Source of the DNA: Chlorops oryzae
Lineage: Eukaryota; Arthropoda; Insecta; Diptera; Chloropidae
DNA: 64,000 bases
Assembly (NCBI GenBank): GCA_020466095.1
Contig: CM035809.1
Coordinates: 3,114,302-3,178,301 of the forward strand
Direction: 5' to 3'
Position 1 is the stretch's first letter; every line of letters starts with the position of its first letter. The notes under the pieces were generated by a model, which was not told where the DNA came from, ran no database searches, and saw only the letters and a program-made list of their open reading frames with translations. The position numbers and the translations under genes are program-made. Below are positions 11,408-23,529 of this stretch, piece after piece.

Positions 11408-12096
11408 TCGTGATGTAACGAATATTCGCATTCGCATTCGCATTCGCGAATATTCGCATGTTTTTTCACATTCGCATTCGCATTCGCATTCGCAAAATGT
11501 TGCGAATATTTTGCGAATATATAATAAGCAGAAAATTGACCAAAAATGTATTCTTTAATCGATTTTTTAAATTTAAATTTAAAAGCCAATATTTTAGCAT
11601 TTAAAGAATTTTTTATGTGCTACCGTTACACAGATATTGCACTTAAAAAAACCATTTTAGTATGAAACGTATATAAGAAAGTCCATGTTGTCAAATTCTT
11701 CCCTGAATTAAACGCATTTGGAATGCCTTTAAGTTCCTTCACATAAATTTTCACAAGAACGACCGTCTGAGGGCTACTAAACGAAAAACGACAATAACAT
11801 TGCGTATTGCGCAGGGGCGTTATGCTTGCACGAAATCGTCGGATTAGTTTTGTTGTTGTCATGTGACTGTTTTTTTTAACACTTTGAAATTTAACATCGA
11901 AATGTGTAATTTCTTTTACTTATGAAAGAATTATTTTTTTCCAAAGTTGGTGCGCTATATAAATAAATGAATTGATTTGGTGATGTGTGCCAAATTTGAG
12001 ATATAGATTCAAAAACTGAATATTCGCATTCGCATTCGCGAATATGAGTAGGCATTCGCATTTATTATATAAAATTTGACATTCGTTACATCACTA
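11408..12096. mobile_element. hAT MITE with (ATTCGC)n subterminal arrays
   Basis: The ends are TCGTGATGTAACGAAT and ATTCGTTACATCACTA, 15 of 16 matching as inverted repeats. The flanks are a perfect 8-bp duplication ATGCTCAT (11400-11407 and 12097-12104). Just inside each end are short arrays of ATTCGC/GCGAAT hexamers, longer on the left. Such arrays would be candidate transposase-binding sites. The interior (about 11530-11990) has no recognised protein. Confidence 0.92.
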
Positions 12097-12699
12097 ATGC
12101 TCATACATATATAACTTCTTTTCCCTTCCACCGTCCTTCCATGAACGAATTTTGCTCATTTCAATCAATCCTACTAAAAAAAATTTCAAAAGTATGATAC
12201 AGTGTGCAAATATCAAGTCTCTTCCTTTCATTTTATAAAAAAATTTTCATGAACTATAAATTATGAATATAAAATTCAGCAAAATAGCTTTCTTAATGTC
12301 TAGAAACAAATTGATAACATTTCATTTTTTATTTTACTATAAAAATTTTATCAATAATAAGTAAAATAGAACTTGTCTGAAGAAAGATTTGAAATAGTCA
12401 AATATTGCACACTGTTCGGCTATTTTTTCTTCGTATCGCCAAGCAGCCTTTGCCTGCGCACAAGCTTAAAAAAATTTCCATCCCTTGTACTCTGCGCGAA
12501 AGCAAACGCACAATTCATTCAAGAATTGTCCTTTTACGCAAGCTTCTAACATTCGCCTTTCGTTTTTCTGTTTTCAATTACTGTTCGCATTATGAGACGG
12601 GACGAAATGGCATTGGGTACGAAGTGTATCGCCATATGCGTGGTATGATTTTCAAAATGCAAAGAGAGCCGATAGAGTACATTGTCACCTCTTTATATA

Positions 12700-12921
12700 T
12701 TAATACTCTTTGGTTTCATGTAACAAAGAAACCCTTCGAGGCACAGAAAAAAAGTGTTCCAAAATCGTTTCCACGTCAATTTCAACCTCACGATGTATAT
12801 TCAGTGAGGCTAGGCCATTTAGTCGATCTTCAGACATTGTCGATCTGAGGTACGTTTTGAGACGACGCAATGTTGAGAAAGACCTTTCAATTGTAGCAGT
12901 AGTGACGGGTAAAATTGCCAT
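12700..12921 (-). pseudogene. hAT transposase, C-terminal dimerisation domain only
   Basis: The 73-residue frame contains ATIERSFSTLRRLKTYLRS followed by MSEDRLNGLASLNIHRE, the signature of the hAT C-terminal dimerisation domain as found in ZMYM1-like transposases. The upstream catalytic domain is absent; the minus strand runs straight into the right terminus of the relic. This is remnant coding sequence with no plausible activity. A plus-strand ORF covering the same bases is a shadow. Confidence 0.85.
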
Positions 12922-13386
12922 TATGCGGACATAGAATAAATTTCTATTGAAATCGAATTGATTTCGAATGTTTTTATTTGGATCGCGTGGCCTTATTTGG
13001 ATCAGTTACCGGATCTGCCGGAGAATTTTCAATTTTCTAGGCGCTAGGTTTGAAAAACATGTTCAACGATTTTTTTCTGAAGCATTTTGAATTTGAGTAG
13101 AGTCATTTTCGTGATCAGCGACCCCAATTAAGTCTTAAAACCATTCTTCTCTGCTATTTTTTTAAACTAGTGTTATTTTATATTTTTTGCACGAATTGCC
13201 GAGTAGGCGACAGTTCATGCAATGCTTCGTGCGTCAGCTTGGCCCATTGTCTGAAATTTCTTATTTCGTTTTATATATAAAATTTATAATTGTTATTCTC
13301 AATGGGGTGGGTGGGGGTGGGGGGCGTGTTTAGCCCCCCAAAACCCCCCGTGCGCACGGGCCTGCTTCGATTAATTGAAAAAAAGC

Positions 13387-13698
13387 TTAATTAACATAGA
13401 GTCCCACAATTTTATTGTTTTTATGTATAAAACCTGTTCTCTTATTTTTAATGAAATTAACGTGTTCATTTTTGTGTACTATTTGTTGCAACATTTTTGA
13501 TGGTCTCCTAACATGATATTTGATTATTTGCAATTTATTTTCAAATTCATATACAGAATAATTGGTTACAAGGCCGTATTTTCCAGCGTCATCTCCCACG
13601 TGAAGTAAGCTGTGTACGTTAAAAGATATGCTGTTTTCGCCGAAAACAATAGGAAAATTTGTGACGAATAATTCAAGCAAATCGCGAGCGGTATTCAT
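13387..13698 (-). pseudogene. CACTA/EnSpm-like transposase C-terminal fragment
   Basis: The minus frame carries FNVHSLLHVGDD, YSVYEFENKLQIIKYHVRRP and LQQIVHKNEH. This is the pattern HLxDD...FxFEN...RKPxxPLQQ of the C-terminal domain (Transposase_21/DUF4218-like) in animal EnSpm/CACTA-type proteins. The stop lies at 13387. On the 5' side the frame runs into a MITE beginning at 13701, so the start seen in the ORF is artificial and only about 105 genuine residues remain. The family assignment is from motif memory. Confidence 0.65.
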
Positions 13699-13700
13699 AG

Positions 13701-13969
13701 CAGGGTTCGAAAGGCTGGCTGCCAAACAGCTAAAGCACTAAAAAATAGCTGTTGGCTGACTATCAAATAGCCAATTTTCAAAAAACCTAGCTGTGGCTGT
13801 GTAAATTTCAACAGCTCAGCCACAGCTCAGCCGTTTGTTTAAATTTTAAGGCTGAGGCTGCGAGGTGGCTGCGTAAAACAAACAGCTGTGGCTGAGCTGT
13901 TGAAATTTACACAGTCGCAGCTCAGCTTCAGCCTTTTGAATGAAAAAAATCCAGGCTTTTCGAACCCTG
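13701..13969. mobile_element. hAT-like foldback MITE (CAGGGTTCGAAA)
   Basis: Ends CAGGGTTCGAAAGGCTGG and CCAGGCTTTTCGAACCCTG are inverted. The interior is a long imperfect palindrome built of CAGCTGTGGCTG / AGCTCAGCC motifs. The flanking octamers (ATTCATAG and GTTTAAAT) do not match, so no duplication is visible. It interrupts the CACTA-like fragment. Confidence 0.7.
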
Positions 13970-13981
13970 GTTTAAATGCAA

Positions 13982-14045
13982 TACAAACAAGTAAGAAAGT
14001 TAAAGTCGGTTAAGCCCGACTTTGAAATACCCAGCGTCCCGACAT
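13982..14045 (+). repeat. Dispersed tag repeat, copy 2
   Basis: ACAAGTAAGAAAGTTAAAGT, then a short palindrome around CGGTTAAGCCCG and AAATACCCAGC. It has the same layout as the tag at 1925 but a variant arm sequence. Confidence 0.5.
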
Positions 14046-14769
14046 TATTGGCGCACTATGTTTTCATTTCCGTACGAAAGTTACACAAAATTAATGTTTG
14101 CGGGCTTGACAGTGGACGGAACGTGCTCGTTCTACGCCTTATGTTTCGTAGGTTACGAAAAATCTCCATTTGTGGGCGTGAAATTTATACCGTGCTTACG
14201 CTGAGTGTAAAAACACGTCTGTGCAAAGCTGTCTCTCAATCAGACATACATTATACATATGTGGCTTGCGATTTTTGTATTTTGTCTTTAATAAACCATT
14301 CAAACAAAACCATAGAAAACTGCGTTGGTCTGCCATGAGGTGAATCGTCCCGGTCAATAATGTTTTTATGGCTCTATTGGGGTAGCAAAGTCGAGCATTT
14401 TAGGTTTTTGCTTTGTGTGGTTGTCACCATTTGGGTCAGTATCTTTTCTGGCCAAAATTTGACTATTTTTTTCTCTTGCATTTTTTTATAACCAAGACAC
14501 AATATTTACTTCTGAACAGAAACAAGTTCGAGCTTCTTAAGAAAACTCACCCCTTCAAATAAATGCTTAATGTTCCTTTCGCGTATCCTTTTGAAGTAAT
14601 TATGATTCTTTGACTTCTAATTACGCTTTCAAAAGTCCTAATTCCATGCAGGTGAAATAATGTAGAAGTCATTTGAAAATACATAAGATGCTTAATTAAG
14701 AAAGGGTGAGACACTCGACACAAATGAGCATATTTATGATGCTCTTATGAGTTTTGTTGTTCATTATAA
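14046..14769. other. No recognisable features
   Basis: Overlapping plus-strand ORFs near 14.0-14.3 kb have no domain I recognise. The rest is AT-rich DNA. Confidence 0.4.
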
Positions 14770-14771
14770 TA

Positions 14772-15391
14772 CACAGGGAAAAAAATCAACCAGAAAACTG
14801 GTTAAATCAAAAGGAAAAACATACAAAACGGCTTCAACAAGGAATATTTTTAATTTTAACAATTTTTCTTGTTGAAAAAATAAAAAATTTTCCTTTTGAA
14901 TCAACCATATTTCAGGTTGAATTGAAATGATAATTTTCAAAAATGGATTTAAATTTAAATTGTTAAACCAACCACGGACATAGTTGAAATGACAAGATAT
15001 TTTTTAAAAATATTCAAAAAAAAAAAAAAATACCTATACAAGAAGAAATGTAAAAAAAAATTAATTAACATGACCCAAAAATTAGCCATCGGATAGACTT
15101 CATCCGATTTCGTCACTCCGTTTTGGTGACTGCTTTCGCAATGCTTAAAATGTTCTATATGCTTAAAATGTTCTAAGATGAATACATATCTTATATGTCT
15201 TATTTTATAAAACAAATGAGAATTATACCGAACGAAAAGAAATGTAATTAAACATATTTCCTTTCAATTCAACCAAAAATGTTGTTGACTCAACCATTTT
15301 TCTTTTGAAATTTTTGTTCTGCTCCAAAATCAAAAGGACTGTGAATAACAATGCGCCCTTTTAAAAAAATCATGGTTGAGTTCGCTCAGTG
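14772..15391 (+). mobile_element. Family B MITE, copy 1 (CACAGAG/CACTGAG ends)
   Basis: It runs from CACAGGGAAAAAAATCAACC to GTTCGCTCAGTG and is flanked by TA on both sides (14770-14771, 15392-15393). Two further copies lie at 32501-35178 (with insertions) and 56699-57333. The ends begin CAC(A/T)GAG, and duplications of 2 bp (TA, TA, TG) are seen for the three copies. This suits a non-autonomous EnSpm/CACTA-like family. No coding capacity. Confidence 0.85.
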
Positions 15392-15393
15392 TA

Positions 15394-16094
15394 GGGAATC
15401 AAGCGACACTCGTTGCTATGAATGTCACATTAAATTTTGTGCTTATGTTTGAAGTGAAATTGATTAGCATTCACATGAAGACTTCGATTGTTTTCTGGAG
15501 TATGACGTGACATTTGCTTGCAAAATTGAACTGTGATGAGGACAATCATGCATGAATATAACTAATTAAATTGATGAAGAAAATTAGAAATAGATATCAG
15601 CTTTTGAAGTGCCGACATCCTTCAGAACTTTATGGTACTCCATCATGATTGCGATAATCATTTATTACATCCGAAATAATACTACCAAATCAGAAGCTGA
15701 CGTTTTGTGGAATATATGTGACGCCGTTTAATTTGTGCCATCGATGCTCTTCTAAAGTAAGTGGCACTTAAAGCGAAATTTAATATCTTAATATTGTCCT
15801 CTTAAACGCATTTGCAATTTATAAAGCCTTAACTTTGTTATGTGAAAACGGGTAATTAAATTTCCATCAATTCTACCATCAATATTAGTATATTTGTTTT
15901 ATTAAACATGAAAGCAACAAGCCATGTTTGATTTCGGTTGATTGACACACGCTTTACCAATTTATTTTCCATTTCTGATGCTTGATAAATTAATTAATTA
16001 ATAAACTTATTTAAAACTGTAAAAAGATTGTAATATAATAGCTTTCCTCCATTGTTGAAATAATTTACGCAACTGTAGACCTTTTTATGAAAAT
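15394..16094. other. No recognisable features
   Basis: AT-rich DNA with no terminal repeats or coding pattern that I can support. Confidence 0.45.
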
Positions 16095-16102
16095 GTTCCT
16101 GT

Positions 16103-16281
16103 CATATAGAACTATAGCTGCAACTTCGACCAAATTTCGGCGCGTTATGGCATGATTTGGTGAAAAAGTTCAACTGTGGTGAACCACGCCATAAGTCGAT
16201 TGTGGTGGTGAACCACGTAATAGAAAGTGTGGTGTACCACGTAATAGCTTTTGGCTGAAGTTGCAGCTATAGTTCTATATG
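16103..16281. mobile_element. Family D MITE, copy 1 (179 bp)
   Basis: Ends CATATAGAACTATAGCTGCA and TGCAGCTATAGTTCTATATG are perfect inverted repeats that continue for another 15 bp or so with few mismatches. The flanks are a perfect 8-bp duplication GTTCCTGT (16095-16102, 16282-16289). The interior has three ACCACG-type repeats. Eight-base duplications and CA-starting ends suggest the P superfamily. Confidence 0.92.
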
Positions 16282-16355
16282 GTTCCTGTTGAAATAAACC
16301 TAAAAATGACTGATTGAGCGGTAGTCAGAAATTTTTATCAATTGTGAATGAAAAA

Positions 16356-17033
16356 CATATACGAGTGTAGGCCTAACTCTTCTTCTTCCAAATCCCTGCA
16401 ATGTGTTAGAGCTACGCTGCTTCAACATAGGCATATAGCATGACGAAAAGAGAAGCATGCTATGGCAGCGTAATATTTAGCTCTGCTCTGGTGAAATGCA
16501 TTGCCACTTTTATTTTAAATTTTGGGAGATTTTCGATTCATTACATATAAAATATCTACCAAAATCATAAAATGATATGAAAAGCTTGAAAAACATAAAA
16601 CTAATAGAGGAAACTCAATATCAAAGAAAAATATAAATTGATTTATTAGTCCTACCCTGTCCGCATAACTTTTTGATCACACTGTTTGAGCAAAAATACT
16701 AAATTCTATGTACAATAAAATTTGTAGCCGTAGTCAAAAATGTATGTCAATTTATTACAAAATGAAAACATTCGTTCACAGTAAGCAAAAACATATTGTA
16801 ATACATTAAATAGAGATTCAATTATGAACTTTTCAAGCAATATAAAAAACCGTGCCGACGCCGTGTTTCTTTCATAATTTTCTTGCAAGTGGCATCATAG
16901 TGTCACTTTGTGTCTACCCGTATTATTGTTGGTAGCTTTCTGGTGAATTTCTCGAAAGAGTTGAATTTCGTATTCCTGCTTAAGGTTTTTGTTGGTAGCT
17001 TTTTGGTGAATTTCTCGAAAGAGTTGAATTTCC
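16356..17033 (+). mobile_element. Family A MITE, copy 1, right-truncated
   Basis: It begins with a degenerate A terminus (CATATACGAGTGTAGGCCTA) followed by the family body (TGCAATGTGTTAGAGCTACG and onward). It contains the two 63-bp units of the GGTAGCTTTxTGGTGAATTT repeat. The last ~100 bp, including the second terminus, are missing. Confidence 0.85.
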
Positions 17034-18590
17034 GCTACACTTTCGGAGTAAATGAACCATAAAATAAGCAACATTTACGAATTATCTCCGATTAAAACTG
17101 GCCATCGTTTTAAGGTTCTGAATGCTTGCAACATCGATAATTATAAAACAATGACAAAAATAAAATTTGCAAATGCACATGCACATGCACTGGATAGTGA
17201 ATACCACTATTGTATTTTGACTTACATTCGCTACTTGAACGCATACGATAACTACAAGTAATCTGACTCACAGGGTTGCAATTAAATCATATATTCTTTT
17301 ATATTTTTGTCGACCTGTCATCGAAGTTTCAACTCTGATTTCCTTACTTCAAAAAATTAAGCTCGTTACTTCCTTTCAATTTACTTTAACAGCGTTGAGT
17401 CCTTAAGTCTCAAGAGTATGTTACATTTTATTTTATATAAAGGAATTTTTGAATCAAGAAACACATAATCGATTAGCAATTGACGTCAAATTCCCTTGAT
17501 TTAATGTAGCACTCTCTTTACTTATCATTTTTATAAGAAATTCTTTGTAACAGAAACCTCTCATGAATGCTAATGCGAACCAAAACCGAAAAAAACGCAA
17601 TCAATTTCGCTTCATGTTCTTTTTTGATTCTTGAAAATTTCAATTATTGAAACGAACTCATTTTCAAAGCTTCAATAAAAGCATCCGTATCCCTTTCAAG
17701 GAACCTGCTGCGACTTTCGATGCAATGTGGTTCGACAAAAGGAAAGTTAAGGGAAAGTTTTTTGAAGGTGAAATTGAAGTCTTGTCCATTCACAAGAAGT
17801 CAGGTGCATGCATTTTTCTTTCAATAGACGCAATCTCATTTTCTACATCATAAGAAGCTTATTTTAATTAAAAAGTTGCTTGTTGGTGGCCCTCTTTGTC
17901 AGACTTGCGTGGGTGGTAAATTGTCGCTTATTGAATCTCGAATGTGAAAAACTGTTTTTGGAAATTGGTTGGATCATATTTTGCCTTGGAATAAAAATAA
18001 AGAGATTGATTTCAAAATGATTGGTTAAATTCAGTTAGTTCGTTCGTCTGACAATTGAAAAAAGTTATATTGCCAATCTTTTCAATTTATTTTTTCGAAT
18101 AATAATACCGAATAATACCGTCAAAGGGTTTTTCACCCAGCTCAGATTCGAAATCCTCATTCCCCATTCACGTATAGTCCTTTTTTTTCTAAGCGTCTTC
18201 TATAAATTTAGAAAGATCGAAATTTTTTGAACATCGATACGAAATTTTTGAGTGATGTTTTTATTTTTCGAAATATCGGAAATCTATGCTAAAACTCCAA
18301 TATCGGAGTACGATTTTTCTTGATCTCCTCGCTCCCTTTGCTGATGTACTTATTAAAAAAGCATAGGGAACAAAGAAGATGCCAAAATTTTAATTAAAAA
18401 ACCAATTGTATAGTCATGAATTCTTTGAAAATTTGAAATTGTTAGCTGGGAGTGAAAGCACCTGAAGCCTCAAATGAATTAGTCCTTTTAAAGATCTAAT
18501 AAAGTCAAGTTATGTACACAAAACAATTAAAACCTACTATCTTTGATAAATAAAATAAATATCTGCATTTTCCGCAGTATAAATCTACAC
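17034..18590. other. No recognisable features
   Basis: AT-rich DNA. A small ORF at 17052-17261 and one at 17647-17853 have no recognisable domain. There is a short ATGCAC repeat at about 17175. Confidence 0.4.
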
Positions 18591-18738
18591 TATAATAAAA
18601 TATAAATATATATATCGATATAGAAATGCGGTAAATATCGAGCGATACTCCTTTCGGCCGATATTATCGAAGTCGATACTTTTGGCAATATCGCCCATCC
18701 CTTATTTGAAGCATTGACGGAGAGATCTCTATCATGGC

Positions 18739-18975
18739 CAGGGATGCCCGCGGAGCAAGCTTCGGAGCATTGAGAGCAAATGCTTGTGTACATACACAAA
18801 AGGCAACAAGCAAGCTGAGAAATCGAAACCTGTTTAGTCTGACATCAGGCAGCGAACGAGCAGGACCTATGTCGGATGAAGCAAAAAGAGAGAACTGAAA
18901 AAGGCGAAAAACGTTCTTCAGTGCAATGCGCACACACACTATCGCAAGCTTTCAATGTAGTGGTGGGCATCCCTG
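18739..18975. mobile_element. hAT MITE with CAGGGATGCCC ends
   Basis: The ends CAGGGATGCCC and GGGCATCCCTG are perfect inverted repeats. The flanks are a perfect 8-bp duplication ATCATGGC (18731-18738, 18976-18983). 237 bp, non-coding. Confidence 0.9.
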
Positions 18976-19002
18976 ATCATGGCGCCTCTTGATTTATATC
19001 AG

Positions 19003-19306
19003 CCCAGCGGGAAAAGGTAGACATTGGTAAACGAGCGAGGTAATCGATACAACATATGTCTACCACTTACCCGCGTCGATGAAAATTAACACGGCGATGT
19101 CATTGAAAATTCGTTCGTTACCTCTTTCGCTTACTTCTTTGTTGAAGAATTCTATGACGAACCCCTCATCAAAAAGTCTACGACGACTATGTGAGCAATA
19201 ATTTTTCCGCTTCCCTTACCTTTTCCTTCGAAGCATTCTCCTATGACCCTTTCATCGAAGAATTCCTCGACGAATAAGGTAATCGAAGAACAAACTTCCC
19301 GCTGGG
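19003..19306. mobile_element. Probable MITE with CCCAGCGGGAA ends
   Basis: Ends CCCAGCGGGAA and TTCCCGCTGGG are perfect 11-bp inverted repeats, and subterminal GGTAATCGA occurs near both ends (inverse order not kept). I could not find a flanking duplication, so the boundaries are less certain. The interior is rich in GACGA and CATCGAAGAA motifs. Confidence 0.55.
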
Positions 19307-20001
19307 AGGCATCTCCAAAATGGGAAAGGCATTTGTGTTAGTGAGCAAGAGAGCGAATGCGCTGAAAAAAATTTCAACACTAATTGCGTGCGCTCAATAA
19401 AATTTTGAGTTTCCATAACTTGTTAGTAAAAAATAAAATAGTTTTCATAAATCAATGAAATATAAGATTACTAGCGTGGAAAAACTTAACAAAAAACATA
19501 TATTCGGCTATATAAAGGCGTCATGTTCAATGCATTTTTCAATGCCTACCACACCGCCACAATTTCTTATCAAAAGAATACTTTTTAAATGTTTTGCGCT
19601 GCTTTGAACAAATGTATTTCAAATCTGAAAATATTTGTTCACAAAAATAAGTTGATGGGAAAACGATTAAAGCCTTAAAGAAATTTCTCAAAAGCATTTG
19701 GGATCATAATGTAGGCTTTGCATTCCATTTTGATAAAATATTTTTTAAGTGTTTTTTAAAAAAAGGTTGCGCAGATCCGCTCGAAGTGTTTTCGTCCAAG
19801 TATTACGGTATGGGAAAGCCTGTCAAAATGCTATATGGCTCCAAATGGTGTGGTGAAGTGTAGTAAAAATCAGCTGACTGTCAAAAATAAGTCGAAAAAT
19901 TTGCGAGTTTTAAACATGCCGTAACTTCATATTTTGACCCTTTTAAAGTAAAATTGAAGTTGCAAACAACAAAGTAGAGATGATCCTTCATTTTAGATTA
20001 C
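19307..20001. other. No recognisable features
   Basis: AT-rich DNA between two MITEs; nothing supported. Confidence 0.45.
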
Positions 20002-20518
20002 GTTTGAGTCATATAGGACTATAGGTCTAACTCTTCTTCTTCTTAATCCCTGCAATGTGTTAGAGCTACGCTGCTTCAACATATGCATATAGCATGAGGA
20101 AAAGAAAAGCACGCTATGGCAGCGAAATCTTTAGCTCTGCTGTGGTGAAATGCATTGCCACTTTTATTTTTAATTTTGGGCGAATTTTGAGTACATTACA
20201 TGTAAAAATCTACCAAAATCATAAAATGATATGAGAAGCTTGAAAAACATAAAACTAATCGAGGAAACTCAATATCAAGGAGAAATAGATATTGTTTTTT
20301 TAGTCCTACCCTGTCTACATAACTTTTTGATCACACTTTTTCAGCAAAAATACTGAATTCTATGTACAATCAAATTCGTAGCTGTAGTCAAAAATGTATG
20401 TAAATTTATTACAAAATGAACACATTCGTGCACATTGAACAAAAACATATCGTAATACAGTTTAGTAAAGTTTCAATTATGAACTTTTAAAGCGATATAA
20501 AAAACCAAGACGACGCCG

Positions 20519-20557
20519 CACAGTGGTATTGCTTCATACATTTCTTGGCAAAAAATA
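20519..20557 (+). promoter_or_regulatory. RSS-like left end of the Transib element
   Basis: Heptamer CACAGTG, then 22-23 bp, then GCAAAAAATA, an A-rich block resembling the recombination-signal nonamer ACAAAAACC (6 of 9 at a 22-bp spacing). This is the expected transposase-binding site. The nonamer match is moderate. Confidence 0.55.
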
Positions 20558-20626
20558 GAAGGATTGCTCCTAGGGTCATGAAATTTAGCACAGTTCATTT
20601 TTTTAGCCTAGTTAAGAAAAATTTCA

Positions 20627-20803
20627 AAAATGGTCAAAATCGGTCAGTCCCTAGGGGTACTCCCCATGGAGCTTTATTCCAAATTTATATGTGGGGTACA
20701 TATGAATGTTAGTCGATCTTCACGAAACTTGGCCAGAATGTTTAGAAACCAAAGTTATAGGTGTGTGGTAAAAATGGTTAAAATTGGTCAGTCCCTAGGG
20801 GTA
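20627..20803. repeat. Two direct copies of a 37-bp motif in the Transib 3' flank
   Basis: AAAAATGGT(C/T)AAAAT(C/T)GGTCAG followed by TCCCTAGGGGTAC occurs at about 20627 and 20765. They lie between the transposase stop and the left end. A related GGTCAGTCC...GGGTACC string is present near 52820. Confidence 0.7.
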
Positions 20804-20879
20804 CCTTCCTTGGACCAATAGTAAAAATTGCTTTATATCTTCATTTAATTATAAACAAAATGAGTCAATATTCAACATT

Positions 20880-22814
20880 TTATTCACTTACAATCATTTC
20901 TTTAACTACATCATCTAATTCTAAAAGCTCTTTACCAGGTTGACGTCGTAGACTACTTATAAAAGGATCAGATGTCGCAAGCAGACGATGAAAAACGTCA
21001 GTATTTGTTGAAGTTCTGTTGCACTTTCTAGAAAACATCAGCCTATACCTCCTGTAATCTTTATTACGTGCTTCTTCTGCTTCCTCTGAGAGCATACCAA
21101 TAGGAAGTACTGCTGCATCAATGATGTCCTTTCCATGTATTAAAATTTTATGCACAGTAACAGGCATAAAGTACCAGTTATATTTCTTTACAAATAACTT
21201 AGCCGTATCCCAGGAAAATTTTTTAAACTTCTCAGAATCGATCCTTTGTCCACATGTTATTATTTGAAGAATAATTCGGAAGCGATCTATAATTTCTTCA
21301 TCAACACCTGTTATATCAGCAACTAGTGCTGGATTTGAAAAAAAACGCCTTGAGGTATTGCCGTCATTTGAAGACCCAGTTCCTTGTTTTACAGCATCTA
21401 CTCGTAAATTCATTCGTTCTTTGAATGCCTTTTGAATTCGGAGCTTATTTTCTTGTTTAATTACTTTATTTTTTGCATCGATCGCAGACCATTTTTGAAA
21501 ATTCATGTTATAAGCCACATGAAGTATGCATTCCATTAATTTTATTCGAGCGTGTAATGATGATATGCCCAATTTGCAAGCCTCATTGTCAATGGATCTC
21601 GTTGCAATTTTGTCTAAATCATTCATTTCAGACGGTTTCGCTTTGCAAATAAAACATACGGCTGGTGAAGTAGTATTTGTAACTGTTTGAGCTGTTTTGC
21701 CATCCAGCATTGTGAACACCAAATTGTGTTTAACATTAAATTGTTTGCCGCATACATCAACCTCCGTATTTCTCAATATAGTAATATCGGACTTTATTTT
21801 TCCAACAATTTCTAAAACCTTTTCTTTAGTCTCCTTAGAAAATTCGAAGGAAATTGGACGGCAGTATCTTGTAGACGATGGACTTTTATTGAGCCAATAT
21901 TCTTCATCAGTTGTTGATTTTAAGCATAAAGGCACCATCGATGCCAACAACATATTTTTGTCGCTTACATCAGCTGGCAAACTTTGATTGTACTCTACGT
22001 GACCGGAAGAACCATCGCACCCCCACTTAGACGTAAGAGTGCAATTAGAATTTTCCATATTGTTAACGATTTCCTCAGAAAAGCTTTTAAAAAGGCGCTT
22101 TGTAGTATGATCCATCAAATTCTGCAAGTTAACAGAGGCTTCCTTTTCTGATACCTTGATTTCATCGGGATAACATTTTTTCTTCTCATCTAATACGTTT
22201 ATATAAGGCGGCAAAATATCATAACCTTGTCCTTTCAGGACATATTTAATGGTTTCGTACTGATACTTAGTTAAATCTCCATCCATCAGCAACGTTAACG
22301 CAATTGACGAAGGAATATATGCATTCAATCTCGTTTTTGCATTGCCACTTGAACTTGCCATAAGTAAATGCTGTTGGGTGTACTGGGAGGCTAAATTAGC
22401 AGCTTTCAACCTTTTAGTACGTTCACTGCAATTCTCGAAATCCAATGCTGGTCTTCCCCTTTTCGTTGAGCAACTAGGTTGGTCATCACCTAGTGATACT
22501 TCAAATATATCTAACAAAAAAATATAAACAAATTGTTATAATTTTCGAAATTCGTATTAACTGTTTTGGAACGTACTTTTTAGCCATGAATCATTTTTTG
22601 TATAGAAATACGAAATTTTTTGGCAAGATTCTTTCCAGCGTTTACAAAAATGACTAACGAATCGCTTCTGAACTGCTTTTTTCACTATCTCAATTTCATC
22701 TTCAGTTAACTCTGAATTTTTCTTTTTTATAAAATCGGTTAACGATTTGACATTTTGACCGCGATTAATAAGCTCTTCACTTAATTCACTATATGAAACA
22801 GAAAATAAACTCAT
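20880..22814 (-). CDS. Transib transposase (RAG1-like), two exons
   Basis: Exon 1 (22814-22577) and exon 2 (22510-20880) are joined by a 66-bp GT...TTGTTAG intron at 22511-22576; splicing gives 622 residues in one open frame. Exon 1 is charged and helical. Exon 2 carries the RAG1/Transib core: SKWGCDGSSGHVEYNQ with a catalytic Asp near residue 245, then FTMLDGK with a second Asp near 349. These are followed by a CxxC pair (CFICKA, about 365), the signature GISSLHARIKLMECILHVAY (about 395-415), HKILIHG, and LPIGMLSEEAEEARNKDYRR holding the likely catalytic Glu near 555. The tail TNTDVFHRLLATSDPFISSL is also conserved. The TAA stop overlaps an AATAAA polyadenylation signal (20879-20884). No disabling mutation was seen, so it could be active or recently active. 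The catalytic assignment is by motif comparison. Confidence 0.92.
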
Positions 22815-23529
22815 TTTGTTATATGTGTACTTTTTTTTAAGTAATGGGCGCGATTTATAAATTATTTGTGTTACCGATTTGCCGATTTGTTTCTTAAAAC
22901 ATATGGGTTTGTTTACTTTATTTTGTTATGCATTTTTGACATATTGTTAATAAATTGTTGTTTTAATTTATAATATTAAAGAAGCTCATGCCTAAAAGTA
23001 TGCAACATATTGCGCTTTTTTGAAATTTTTATTGAAGAATTTTCGTGGCCTTTTTTATAAAATTAGTGATTTTTTCAAGGATCGGTCAAAATCGGTAAAT
23101 TTTTTTGCATTAAACAAAAGAAAACATTCTTGTCTTTAATTTTTTTGCAGTGAGCACACGTAGCTCAACGTAGCCAACTTACTTTTTTTCCATGGAAAAT
23201 CACAAAAGCTTCAATTTATAGAACCATTTTGATTTGCGCATATCTGTTGAACCATTTACATAATCAAGATAATTTTTTTGCAATTTGAATCAAGAAATAC
23301 TATATTTTAATATAAAAAGCAATAAAAAGATTAGAAACAAAATATCTTCAAAAAATGCACCACTGAATTGCATAACAATCTTCATCACTTCTTGAAGTAC
23401 AATATTTGCGCAACTTTGGTATATTTTTTATAATAAAACATATTTCATTTTCGGCAAGGAAATGATTGATTTTACATAATGAAGCATTTCTTAATAAAAC
23501 TGCATCATTAGAATTTTGAAATTCAGTGG

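Larger units (their letters stand above)
9105..13364 (-). mobile_element. hAT transposon relic, 4.26 kb, with nested MITEs
   Basis: The left end is CAGGCCCGTGCGCAGG and the right end CCGTGCGCACGGGCCTG, a shared inverted terminus CAGGCCCGTGCGCA. The flanks are CTTTGATT and CTTCGATT, an 8-bp duplication with one mismatch. Close to the right end the minus strand encodes the hAT dimerisation domain. Only about 440 bp separates that domain from the end, so the N-terminal and catalytic parts of the transposase are gone. The rest of the length is non-coding DNA with two younger hAT MITEs (10008-10580 and 11408-12096) and an internal direct repeat. Confidence 0.85.

Noticed and set aside
11420..12060. 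Regular hexamer repeats as a possible CRISPR-like or satellite array
   Set aside because: They are short ATTCGC runs placed symmetrically inside the inverted ends of a hAT MITE; no spacer-repeat structure and the genome is eukaryotic.
12405..12848. 147-aa plus-strand ORF
   Set aside because: It overlaps the genuine hAT dimerisation domain on the minus strand, has no recognisable domain, and is a shadow frame.
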